Source: Actinopolyspora mortivallis DSM 44261 (lineage in GTDB: Bacteria; Actinomycetota; Actinomycetes; Mycobacteriales; Pseudonocardiaceae). Taken from it: a DNA stretch of 64,000 nt. The notes beneath the pieces are model-generated. The model was not told where the DNA came from. It made no database searches and saw nothing but the letters and a program-made list of their open reading frames with translations. Of this stretch, positions 1 to 10,529 are shown piece after piece. Location: the NCBI RefSeq assembly GCF_000384035.1, contig NZ_KB913024.1, positions 311,355-375,354 of the forward strand, written 5' to 3'. The number at the start of each line of letters is the position of its first letter. Position 1 is the first letter of the stretch. Position numbers and translations under genes: made by a program.

Positions 1-1
1 C

Positions 2-1570
<1,569 letters not shown>

Positions 1571-1602
1571 CACGTCCGCGTGGCACGCGTGAAGCCCACG
1601 AG

Positions 1603-1638
1603 AACCGGGGCGGCACCCAGCTGGGTGCCGCCCCGGTT
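1603..1638 (+). terminator. Perfect 18-bp inverted repeat after groEL
   Basis: Bases 1603-1620 and 1621-1638 are exact reverse complements with no spacer in between, 32 bases after the groEL stop and followed by TTCGT. This is a GC-rich intrinsic-terminator-like hairpin that probably works in both directions, since whiB3 converges from the other side. There is no long T tract, which is usual in actinomycetes. Confidence 0.8.
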
Positions 1639-1820
1639 TCGTGTCGCGGTCGTTGGAGTCCTGCGACGCGCTCCCCCCGTTGACTCCGACACGTCGGAAG
1701 GACTCCCACCACGACACGGTCTCGTGGTGCCACCGGGGCGGGACCGTCGCCGCGCCGGTGGCCCGGTGCTCGAACGGGCCGATGGTGGTCGCGGCGGTCA
1801 CGCTGCCCGGCGCCGTCCGA

Positions 1821-2123
1821 TCACACGGGTATCGGTGTGTCCGCCTTGCGGTGGTTCTTGATGATGACCTCGCGTTCGGACTCGGACAGGCCGCCCCAGA
1901 TTCCGTAGGGCTCCTGCACCGTCAGTGCGTGTCTACGGCACTGCTCCAGCACCGGACAGCGATGGCACACTTCCTTCGCCTTCGCCTCGCGCCTGGCCCG
2001 GGCCGGGCCGCGTTCCCCGTCCGGGTGGAAGAAGTACGCGCTGTCCATCCCCCGGCACAGGCCCTGTATCTGCCAGTCCCAGATATCGGCGTTCGGCCCC
2101 GGAAGACGTCGTGTGTCCGCCAT
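1821..2123 (-). CDS. whiB3: WhiB3-like iron-sulfur transcriptional regulator
   Basis: Wbl-family redox-sensing regulator binding a [4Fe-4S] cluster and usually acting with the primary sigma factor. With the ATG at 2123 the protein is 100 aa; the four cluster cysteines are then C23, C53, C56 and C62 (CxxC plus CxxxxxC), the spacing of M. tuberculosis WhiB3, followed by the GIWGG beta-turn and a basic tail. A GGAGG lies 11 bases before this ATG; a longer reading from 2165 would add 14 residues without family support. It sits next to groEL as in mycobacteria and is transcribed toward it. A promoter-like TTGAAC/TAGTGT pair lies about 70 bases upstream. Confidence 0.93.
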   Translation of the reverse strand: MADTRRLPGPNADIWDWQIQGLCRGMDSAYFFHPDGERGPARARREAKAKEVCHRCPVLEQCRRHALTVQEPYGIWGGLSESEREVIIKNHRKADTPIPV

Positions 2124-2193
2124 TGCGACAACCACCTCCAATTCGGTGGGTCCCCTCCCTGCCACGGTGTGTCACCGCAGCCTCGCACGGATC

Positions 2194-2222
2194 ACACTAA
2201 AACCGAGTCAAAGCTTGTTCAA
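2194..2222 (-). promoter_or_regulatory. Candidate promoter of whiB3
   Basis: Read on the minus strand, TTGAAC (2222-2217) and TAGTGT (2199-2194) are separated by exactly 17 bases, a good match to a primary-sigma promoter. Predicted start is near 2187, giving a leader of about 64 bases. Seen in the sequence only. Confidence 0.5.
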
Positions 2223-2263
2223 CCCTTGTCGCTGGTAAAGGTGGTGCACGTTGGAGTGACACT

Positions 2264-3499
2264 GTGCTGATCGAGTCCGGCTTGCCTCGACGCGTGCGCT
2301 ACCACGAACATGTCCGTGATGATGTGGTCGAGGTGACGAGGTGGTCGGCTGTGGACGCCGAATCGTCCGTAGGTGGAACGGGCTCCGTCGCAGCGCACGA
2401 GCCCGACAGGAACGAGTCCGACGGCTGTCACGGACGGACGGGCGTCGGTGGTGAGGAAGCCGGGGAGATCGCCCCGAAGCTCTCGGTGGCCGCCGTGGCC
2501 CGCCGGCTCGGAGTGGCGCCCGCGACGTTGCGTACCTGGGACCGGCGGTACGGACTCGGACCCACGGAACACTCTTCCGGGCGACACCGGAAGTACGGTC
2601 CGGACGACATAGCCCGTCTCGAACTGATGCAGCACGCGCTGCTGCGCGGAGCCTCCCCGGCGGAAGCCGCCCGGTACGCCCACGCCGCCTCCGTGCGTTG
2701 TCGGGAGGCCGAGGAGCGGGCAGACGGAGGGGGTCCCGCCGCGGACTCCGGTGCTGTCTCCTGCGGGCCGGGTTCGGACGGGGCGGTGCTGGTCTCCGGG
2801 GTGCTCGACAGCGAGGGGAGTGCCACGGAGTGGGTGGACACCGCCAACACCGGCGGACGCGGTCTGCGCCTGGGCGGAGCCGCTCCCGCCGCGCGCGGGC
2901 TGGGCCGGGCCGTGCTCGCCCTGGACGCTCCGGCGGCCCAGCGGATCATGCTGGAGAGCATCGAGCGGGACGGGGTGGCCGCGATGCGCCGCCGGGTGCT
3001 GTGTCCGGTGCTGAGGGCGTTGTCCGAGCTGCGGGAACGCACGGGCGGTGGCGCGGAGATGCCCAGTCTGCTGACCGACTCCGCCCTGACCGTGCTGCGT
3101 GCCGTGATCGCCGGGGCGCGGGCCCCGCGAAACCCCCGTCCCGTGTTGTTGACCAGTCCTTCCGGAGAGGCGCACTCGCTCGACCTGGTCGCCCTCGCCG
3201 CCGCCCTGTCCGGGGAGGGGGTGGGGCACCGGCTGTTCACCTCGGCCCTGCCCCGGGAGGGGCTGGAGGCCGCCATCCGCCGGGCGGCCCCCGCCGCCGT
3301 GCTCGTCTGGTCCGAGCACTCCCTGTTCGCCGACCCCCAGTTGGTCACGGGGTTGCCGCGACCCCGCCAGCGGGTCCGGGTTTTCGCCGGGGGGCCGGGA
3401 TGGTCCGCCGAGAGCCTGCCCGAGCACGTCGACCGGTTGGATTCCTGGGAGGAGGCCTTCGCCCGACTCGCGGAGTGCGCCCCGCGCGAGACGATCTAG
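2264..3499 (+). CDS. MerR-family regulator with C-terminal B12-binding-like domain
   Basis: DNA-binding regulator divergent from whiB3 and upstream of bldM. The GTG at 2264 has GGAG eight bases upstream; the first ~70 residues are poorly conserved-looking linker, so a later start is possible. Residues about 72-140 form a MerR winged helix (SVAAVARRLGVAPATLRTWD, then SGRHRKY). The C-terminal half resembles the B12-binding fold of CarH/LitR-type MerR proteins and carries a G-E-A-H motif (E302, H304), but the W-x9-EH motif of light-sensing CarH proteins is not visible. Cobalamin binding is therefore uncertain; a fold-only sensor is equally possible. Target unknown; position suggests control of whiB3 or bldM. 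Confidence 0.75.
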   Translation: MLIESGLPRRVRYHEHVRDDVVEVTRWSAVDAESSVGGTGSVAAHEPDRNESDGCHGRTGVGGEEAGEIAPKLSVAAVARRLGVAPATLRTWDRRYGLGPTEHSSGRHRKYGPDDIARLELMQHALLRGASPAEAARYAHAASVRCREAEERADGGGPAADSGAVSCGPGSDGAVLVSGVLDSEGSATEWVDTANTGGRGLRLGGAAPAARGLGRAVLALDAPAAQRIMLESIERDGVAAMRRRVLCPVLRALSELRERTGGGAEMPSLLTDSALTVLRAVIAGARAPRNPRPVLLTSPSGEAHSLDLVALAAALSGEGVGHRLFTSALPREGLEAAIRRAAPAAVLVWSEHSLFADPQLVTGLPRPRQRVRVFAGGPGWSAESLPEHVDRLDSWEEAFARLAECAPRETI

Positions 3500-3790
3500 T
3501 GGTATAGATCACACTGTTTTTTCCTCCGTGGTGCGGCGTGGCCCGTTTTGTCCTGATAGGACTTCCGTTCCGGGCGGCGCGCGGCGATCCCGCAGGTGAG
3601 GGGCGTGTTGTGTCTTTTACCCCGAAACGGGTGAAACTCTTACGGCTCGATTACTCCGTTCCGGTGAAGTATGAAGGCGGTCTCGGTCCACCGAAAGTGG
3701 AGAGCCGGCTCGTCGCGTGGGTCAAGCTCCGTCCGGTTGTGTCCGATGGGGGAGATGGAACGTTCACTCGCCTGTAGGAAGGGAGTTCCC

Positions 3791-4387
3791 GTGACGACGG
3801 TCTTGATCTGCGATGACCGACGGAGCGTCCGGGAGGGGCTCACTCGTGTGATGTCGGCCGTACCGGGAGTGAGTCGAATCGATTGCGTGGCCCACGGTGA
3901 CGAGCTGCTTTCCCGGTTTGCCCGGCAGGCGGTCGATGTCGTTCTGGTGGGGACCCAGCGTGCCGTGCCCAACGGAGTGGAGGCCACCCGCAGGCTCGTC
4001 TCCGCGCACCCGCAGGCCAATGTGATCGTCTTCGGGGCGCCGGACGACGCGGGGAGCATCGCCGCGGCCATCGCCGGTGGGGCGCGTGGCTATCTGCGTT
4101 GGGACGCCTCGCGTCCCGAACTGGTGGCGGCACTGGCACACACCCTGGCGAGCACCTCGGTGCCCGCTCCGCGCCAGCCCTCCGACCCCGGAGTGCAGCT
4201 CACCGACCGCGAGCTCCAGGTGCTGCGCGGGATGGCGCAGGGCAAGAGCAACGGTCAGATCGGGCGTGAACTCTACCTGTCCGAGGACACGGTGAAGACC
4301 CACGCACGGAGGTTGTTCCGCAAACTCGGGGTCCGGGACCGTGCCCAGGCCGTCGCTCACGGTTTCCGCCGCGGGCTCGTCGCCTGA
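3791..4387 (+). CDS. bldM: BldM-like atypical response regulator
   Basis: LuxR/NarL-type regulator, 198 aa, orthologous in look and position to Streptomyces BldM, a developmental regulator lying next to the sigD/shbA-guaB region. The GTG at 3791 is preceded by AGGAAGGGA; in-frame codons from 3671 are upstream leader. Receiver domain residues 1-115: the acidic pair D8-D9 is kept, but the phospho-acceptor position is G54, the conserved Thr/Ser is G82 and the conserved Lys is W104. The C-terminal HTH (residues ~137-195, LTDRELQVLRGMAQGKSN...) is intact. It should act without phosphorylation. The 291-base gap upstream holds AT-richer sequence and a weak inverted repeat (3615-3637) that may be its promoter region. 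Confidence 0.85.
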   Translation: MTTVLICDDRRSVREGLTRVMSAVPGVSRIDCVAHGDELLSRFARQAVDVVLVGTQRAVPNGVEATRRLVSAHPQANVIVFGAPDDAGSIAAAIAGGARGYLRWDASRPELVAALAHTLASTSVPAPRQPSDPGVQLTDRELQVLRGMAQGKSNGQIGRELYLSEDTVKTHARRLFRKLGVRDRAQAVAHGFRRGLVA

Positions 4388-4939
4388 ACGGGCGGCGGAT
4401 GCGCCGAACGACGTCCGCCTTCGTGCCGGGGTCCCACGTGCGTGGGTGCGATTCGCGTCACCGGCTCGCCGGGGTGCGCTCCGCGGTCCGGGCGGAGTTT
4501 TCGTCCCGTCGAGCCTGTGGCCAGTTTTCCGGCGTGTGATCGCGCACCACAATCGAAATGTGTTGAAAATCACTCACTTTTATTGGGATGTGTGCCCGCC
4601 GTCCGGGCCTCCTCGGGGGAGGGGGTGTCGAGGTGGGCTCCCGACTGCCCGTTTCGTGTCCGATGGAGTACGCGCGGTGGTTCGAGCAGGTCATCCCCGC
4701 TCCGTGCGGGGAGCTGGGCCGACTGCCCACCGCTGTGGGCCACCGCGAGGACCGAGCGCGACCGCGGTCGCCGCCCCGCCGTGCGGGGTCTTCCGCGCCC
4801 TCCGGGTGATGTCCAGTCGGTGTACGGGTCACTACGCCCGGCCGGTAGTGTGACCACGGGATCGGCGTGCTCGACGCGCCGGCCGGTTCCGGGCAACTTC
4901 GATTCGAGTCAACGCGTAACACCGAGGCTGGCGTCTGCG
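4388..4939. other. 552-base intergenic region between bldM and sigD
   Basis: No convincing gene: open frames on both strands lack the third-position G/C bias of neighbours. It contains an AT-rich patch (about 4545-4585), unusual locally and a plausible promoter zone, and an imperfect inverted repeat with arms at 4827-4835 and 4845-4855 (GGTCACTAC versus GTAGTGTGACC) roughly 85 bases before sigD, a possible operator. Function is not assigned. Confidence 0.4.
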
Positions 4940-5512
4940 ATGAGCAACGTGGGGGACGGGCTGGACGCGCTTGTCAGCGCCTCCATCGACGGTGACCGCC
5001 AGTCGATCGAGCGCTTACTCGCCGAAATCCGTCCTTTGGTGGTGCGGTACTGCCGCGCCAGGATAGGCCGAAACGAACGTTCGTTCGCTTCGGCGGACGA
5101 TGTTGCCCAGGAGGTGTGTCTCGCCGTGCTGACGGCGCTACCGACCTACCGGGACCAGGGACGTCCGTTCCTGGCGTTCGTTTACGGCATCGCCGCGCAC
5201 AAGGTGGCCGATGCGCACCGTGCATCGGCTCGCAATCGGTCCGAGCCGGTGGCGGATCCACCGGATACCCCGGAGAACGAAGCCGGACCGGAGCAGCGAG
5301 CGATACAGGGTGAGCTCTCGGGCAGGATGGCCCAGCTGCTGCGGGTCCTGCCCGCCAAGCAGCGGGAGATCCTGCTGCTCCGGGTGGTTGTCGGGTTGTC
5401 CGCGGAGGAAACCGCCGAAGCGGTCGGTTCGACGCCGGGGGCGGTGCGGGTGGCTCAGCACCGTGCACTCGCCCGGCTGCGAAAGACGCTGTCCGCGGAG
5501 GAGGTGGTCTGA
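4940..5512 (+). CDS. sigD: ECF-type RNA polymerase sigma factor SigD (ShbA-like)
   Basis: Extracytoplasmic-function sigma factor, 190 aa, that directs RNA polymerase to its own promoters; the Streptomyces orthologue ShbA drives transcription of the primary sigma factor gene. Region 2 spans residues ~25-100 (DDVAQEVCLAVLTALPTY, then the FLAFVYGIAAHKVADAHR stretch) and region 4 residues ~125-185 (LPAKQREILLLRVVVGLSAEE and a HTH). ATG at 4940 chosen because the family begins near here and GAGG lies upstream. The next gene, its anti-sigma factor, starts one base after the stop, so the two are translationally coupled. Placement before guaB is the same as in mycobacteria and Streptomyces. Confidence 0.93.
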   Translation: MSNVGDGLDALVSASIDGDRQSIERLLAEIRPLVVRYCRARIGRNERSFASADDVAQEVCLAVLTALPTYRDQGRPFLAFVYGIAAHKVADAHRASARNRSEPVADPPDTPENEAGPEQRAIQGELSGRMAQLLRVLPAKQREILLLRVVVGLSAEETAEAVGSTPGAVRVAQHRALARLRKTLSAEEVV

Positions 5513-5513
5513 A

Positions 5514-6695
5514 GTGGCGGAACGCAGTGGCTCCGGAGGTGACGACAACGAGCGCGCCCCCGTCGAGCCCGGCCAGCAGGACGACCGGTCGAACGCCGAG
5601 TACGACGACGTGGACTCCACGGCGCCCGTGAACGGTGGTTCCGGTGCCGAACGCGGAGCGCCACACGGCGACTCCGAGCGGGAGGACACCGCCGACCGGG
5701 ACCCGGAGGCCGGTGCCGAGGGGACGGAACGGTTCGTCGAGACACCGAAGGGATCGGACGGGGAACAGGCCGCGGTCATCGAGTTCCGCCCACGGCAGGA
5801 TCCGTCCGCCGAGAATCCCGAACACTCCCCGGAGTTCTCCGTGGCCGAGGAGGCCGGCGAGGAGGACCTCGACACCGACGGGGACCCGGTGGACCTCGCC
5901 GAGGTGCGGGCCGACGACGAACTGCTGGATCTGCTCGGCTCCACCGAGGCGGAACGTGGGGACACGGCCGACTCCGAGGCGGACCTCGAAGCGCTGCTGC
6001 TGGCCTGGCGCCGTGAGGTCGACTCCGCCCCCGTGGGCGAACTCGTCGACACGGACCGGGCCGTGGCCGCCGTGGAGGAGGGCAGACCACGTCGACGTGC
6101 CCGCAGACGCAGACACCTGGTTCCGGTGGCCACCGCCGCCGCGGTGCTCATGATCACCTTCACCGGAGTGGGTGTGGCCGCCCGGGACGCCGGTCCCGGC
6201 GACGCGCTCTGGGGAGTCACCCAGGTGCTCTACAGCGATCGTGCCGCCTCCGCCGCGGCCGCCTCGCGGGCGGAGAACCAGTTGGAGTTGGCCAGCAGGG
6301 CCTGGCAACGTGGCGAGCAGGAGGAGGCCGAGACCGCGCTGCACCGTGCCGCCCAACAGCTCAGGACAGTCGAACCGGGGGAGCGCTCCGACCTGCGGGA
6401 AACCCACGCCTCGCTGAGCGCGAAGTTCCAGGACCCGCCGGAGTTCCCGGACAGCTCCTCCTCGGAGGAGACGAGCAGCACGCGCGAACAGGGACCGCCG
6501 CCCTCCGGCAGCTCCGAGGCGCCGCCGGAGAGCTCCACTCCGCCGAGCACGGGAGACACCACGCCCCCCTCGCGTTCGGAGGACCAGGACAGCACCTCAC
6601 ACCCGCCCGAGCCCTCGGAGTCACCGAGCACGAGCGTCGGCGAGAGCCGGGACACCTCCAGTGACGGGAAGTCGTTGAGTTCGACGGTGGGGTGA
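5514..6695 (+). CDS. rsdA: Anti-sigma-D factor RsdA, single-pass membrane protein
   Basis: Membrane-bound anti-sigma factor sequestering SigD. The GTG at 5514 follows the sigD stop by one base and has GGAGGAGG upstream. Of 393 aa, residues 1-125 are a long acidic low-complexity region; ~127-175 contain the sigma-binding signature (DLAEVRADDELLDLL ... LLLAWRREVD) known from the RsdA family; 191-200 is an Arg-rich stop-transfer stretch; 201-223 is one transmembrane helix; ~235-310 is a helical, Ala/Glu-rich extracytoplasmic part and the tail is Ser/Pro/Glu-rich. It is about 100 residues longer than M. tuberculosis RsdA, mostly from disordered extensions. Release of SigD presumably needs proteolysis. 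Confidence 0.9.
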   Translation: MAERSGSGGDDNERAPVEPGQQDDRSNAEYDDVDSTAPVNGGSGAERGAPHGDSEREDTADRDPEAGAEGTERFVETPKGSDGEQAAVIEFRPRQDPSAENPEHSPEFSVAEEAGEEDLDTDGDPVDLAEVRADDELLDLLGSTEAERGDTADSEADLEALLLAWRREVDSAPVGELVDTDRAVAAVEEGRPRRRARRRRHLVPVATAAAVLMITFTGVGVAARDAGPGDALWGVTQVLYSDRAASAAAASRAENQLELASRAWQRGEQEEAETALHRAAQQLRTVEPGERSDLRETHASLSAKFQDPPEFPDSSSSEETSSTREQGPPPSGSSEAPPESSTPPSTGDTTPPSRSEDQDSTSHPPEPSESPSTSVGESRDTSSDGKSLSSTVG

Positions 6696-6702
6696 CGGAG
6701 TC

Positions 6703-6725
6703 GTGCCCGGCTCCGGCCCGGGCAC
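6703..6725. terminator. Hairpin between convergent rsdA and DUF5319 gene
   Basis: GTGCCCGG (6703-6710) and CCGGGCAC (6718-6725) form an 8-bp stem with a 7-base loop, starting 8 bases after the rsdA stop. Probably a bidirectional terminator. Confidence 0.55.
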
Positions 6726-6871
6726 GGGCCGCCTCCCCGTCCGAGGAGGGCCGGGCACGTGTGTCCTCCGTGGACCGGTGCGCACGCTTCGCGGTGGAGC
6801 GGTTGTCCCCCTCCGGGAGGCGAGCGCCCCGGCGGTCCGTGATCCTCCGGGGACCACGGGCCGGGGCGGGT

Positions 6872-7264
6872 TCACCGGCTGTGTTGGTCCTCGGTCTCGA
6901 TCACGCCGTCCGCGAATCCACGGCAGTACTCCCAACTGACGTAGTGTCCCGGATTCGGTTCGTAGGCTGGTTCGTGCGGACGCATCCGGCCGTCGTTGAG
7001 CAGCTGCTCCAGGCTGGAGCGCAGCAACTCCCAGTCGTGGTAGTGCGCTTCGCCGCAGTCCGCGCAGTCCACGACGATCCCGCGGATACCGCGCGGCTCC
7101 AGCAGCGCCTGATACACGGCCAGGTCGGCCAGGTCCGAGAGCAGTTCGGCCCGCTCCTCGTCTCCGAGTTGCTGCTCCTGCTCGAAGTCCTGATCACCGA
7201 GAGCCATGCTCGGGTCTTCCGGATCGCCCGCGAACGGGTCTGGTGGCAATGGGTCATGCGGCAC
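6872..7264 (-). CDS. DUF5319 family protein
   Basis: Conserved actinobacterial protein of unknown function (130 aa with the GTG at 7264), the counterpart of M. tuberculosis Rv3412, which is likewise divergent from guaB. Visible: an N-terminal Pro-rich PHDPLPPDPFAGDPEDP stretch that is typical of the family, a CADCGEAHYHDWELLR segment with a CxxC that could hold a metal, and a conserved PHEPAYEPNP...YCRG tail. The start is uncertain: upstream in-frame codons reach an ATG at 7342, and no good ribosome-binding site marks 7264; I chose it from family length. Soluble, no signal peptide or membrane segment. Confidence 0.8.
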   Translation of the reverse strand: MPHDPLPPDPFAGDPEDPSMALGDQDFEQEQQLGDEERAELLSDLADLAVYQALLEPRGIRGIVVDCADCGEAHYHDWELLRSSLEQLLNDGRMRPHEPAYEPNPGHYVSWEYCRGFADGVIETEDQHSR

Positions 7265-7553
7265 GACCCGAACGGTACCGGTACGGTCCACCCCTCCGGT
7301 TCCGTGGCCGGGGCCTGCCTGGTGTTTCACAGCCGATACCATGGGAGGACATCGCCCGTGAGTCGTGTCGAGGCGTTTGTTGTGTGGTCCCTGTCGTGGC
7401 CTTCGCTCTCCTCGGAAGGGCTCGCGGGTTCAGCTCGCCTCAGGGAGTGCCCTCGCGCAGGTGGTCGGTGATCCCGCGGGCCGTGCGCGGCCCGTTCCGA
7501 TCAGCCGAGCGGCACGACCACTCCCGGACGGGACACCAGGCACTTCAAACTGA

Positions 7554-9089
<1,536 letters not shown>

Positions 9090-9278
9090 CGTCCCCCGCC
9101 GGGGTCGACGGGCGGCCGTCGCGCCCCGCGGCCTGTTCGGAAGAGGAGCGCTCCGTCCCGGCCGGGAGTCGGGGCGGGGCCCCGTGTCCCTCCTTCCCGG
9201 GATCGGTGACTCGGTTCGTGTGGAGGTATCCCGGACGGGCGCTCGGACAACCACAGCGGCACTGCGGGAAGGACACAC

Positions 9279-10409
9279 GTGCGGGATCTTGTGGAAATCG
9301 GCATGGGCCGGACGGCCATGCGCGGCTACGACCTGGACGACGTCGAGATCGTGCCCTCGCGGCGCACGCGCTCGTCCAAGGACGTTTCGCTGTCCTGGCA
9401 GATCGACGCCTACCGGCTCGACATCCCGTTGGTCACCCACCCGACCGACGCGGTGGTCTCCCCGGAGACGGCGGTGCGTGTCGGGGAGCTCGGAGGGCTC
9501 GGGGTGCTCAACGCCGAGGGGCTGTGGGCCCGGCACGAGAACGCCGAGGAGGAACTCGACCAGGTCGTGCGGGTGGCCGAGGAGGGCGACGGCCCGGAGG
9601 CGGCGATCTCCCTGTTGCAGCGGTTGCACGCGGCCCCGGTTCGTAAGGATCTGCTCACCGAGGCGATCGGGCGGATCAAGAACGCCGGGGTGACGGTGGC
9701 CGCTCGGGTCAGCCCCCAGCACGCCGAGGAACTCACTCCCACGCTGCTCGCGGCCGGGGTGGAGGTGCTGATGGTGCAGGGCACCATCGTCTCGGCCGAG
9801 CACGTCTCCCGGGACGGGGAGCCGTTGAACCTCAAGCGTTTCATCGGTGACCTGGACGTGCCCGTGATCGCCGGTGGTGTGGGCGACTACCGCACGGCCA
9901 TCCACCTCATGCGCACCGGGGCGGCCGGGGTGATCGTCGGTTTCGGGCAGTCGCGTTCGGCGACCACCACCCAGACGCTGGGTATCGGGGTTCCGATGGC
10001 CACGGCCATCGCCGACGCGGCGGCCGCGCGCCGGGACTACCTGGACGAGACCGGCGGCCGTTACGTGCACGTCATCGCCGACGGCGGGCTCGCCTGCTCG
10101 GGGGACATCGCCAAGGCGGTGGCCTGCGGGGCGGACGCGGTGATGCTCGGGGAGGCGCTCACCGAGACCTCGGAGGCCCCCGCCCAGGGCTACTACTGGA
10201 CGGCGGCCGCGGCGCATCCGAACCTGCCGCGCAGCGAGATCGTCGGGTTCGACAGCGCGGGGGTGGACCTGGAGACGTTGCTGTTCGGTCCCAGTAGTGA
10301 TCCCAACGGCACGGTGAACCTGTTCGGGGCGCTGCGTCGTGCGATGGCCAAGACCGGGTACTCGGAGCTCAAGGAGTTCCAGAAGGTCGGTCTGATGCTG
10401 TGCCGGTGA
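9279..10409 (+). CDS. guaB3: GuaB3 family IMP dehydrogenase-related protein
   Basis: 376-aa paralogue of IMPDH lacking CBS domains; same barrel fold, conserved beside guaB in actinobacteria. GTG at 9279 follows GGGAAGGA. The loop corresponding to the IMPDH catalytic-cysteine motif reads GFGQSRSATTTQTLG: no cysteine is present, so it cannot use the IMPDH covalent mechanism. The nucleotide-binding HVIADGGLACSGDIAKAVACGADAVMLG portion is retained. Some GuaB3 proteins of other phyla have been described as GMP reductases; the role in actinobacteria is not settled to my knowledge. Same strand as guaB with a 189-base gap. Confidence 0.9.
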   Translation: MRDLVEIGMGRTAMRGYDLDDVEIVPSRRTRSSKDVSLSWQIDAYRLDIPLVTHPTDAVVSPETAVRVGELGGLGVLNAEGLWARHENAEEELDQVVRVAEEGDGPEAAISLLQRLHAAPVRKDLLTEAIGRIKNAGVTVAARVSPQHAEELTPTLLAAGVEVLMVQGTIVSAEHVSRDGEPLNLKRFIGDLDVPVIAGGVGDYRTAIHLMRTGAAGVIVGFGQSRSATTTQTLGIGVPMATAIADAAAARRDYLDETGGRYVHVIADGGLACSGDIAKAVACGADAVMLGEALTETSEAPAQGYYWTAAAAHPNLPRSEIVGFDSAGVDLETLLFGPSSDPNGTVNLFGALRRAMAKTGYSELKEFQKVGLMLCR

Positions 10410-10480
10410 CCTCCGTTCCCCGCGGCGTTTCCGCAGCCGCGGGGGCCGCGGACCTGGTCGCGTCCGATCGGTGACATATT

Positions 10481-10508
10481 TACCGGCAAGTATGGCTACC
10501 GGTGAGTA
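10481..10508. promoter_or_regulatory. Direct repeats TACCGG(C/T)(A/G)AGTA upstream of choD-like gene
   Basis: TACCGGCAAGTA (10481-10492) and TACCGGTGAGTA (10497-10508) agree at 10 of 12 positions with starts 16 bases apart, ending just before the start of the GMC oxidoreductase gene. They look like paired half-sites of a repressor operator. No regulator is assigned. Confidence 0.4.
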
Positions 10509-10529
10509 GTGTGTTCTAGTCTCTCGTGC

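Noticed and set aside
2219..3427. 402-codon minus-strand frame
   Set aside because: Antisense shadow of the MerR-like gene; composition is Gly/Pro/Arg/Gln-rich with no family resemblance.
4458..4922. 154-codon minus-strand frame in the bldM-sigD gap
   Set aside because: Pro/Ser/Arg-rich, weak codon bias, no ribosome-binding site and no recognisable domain.
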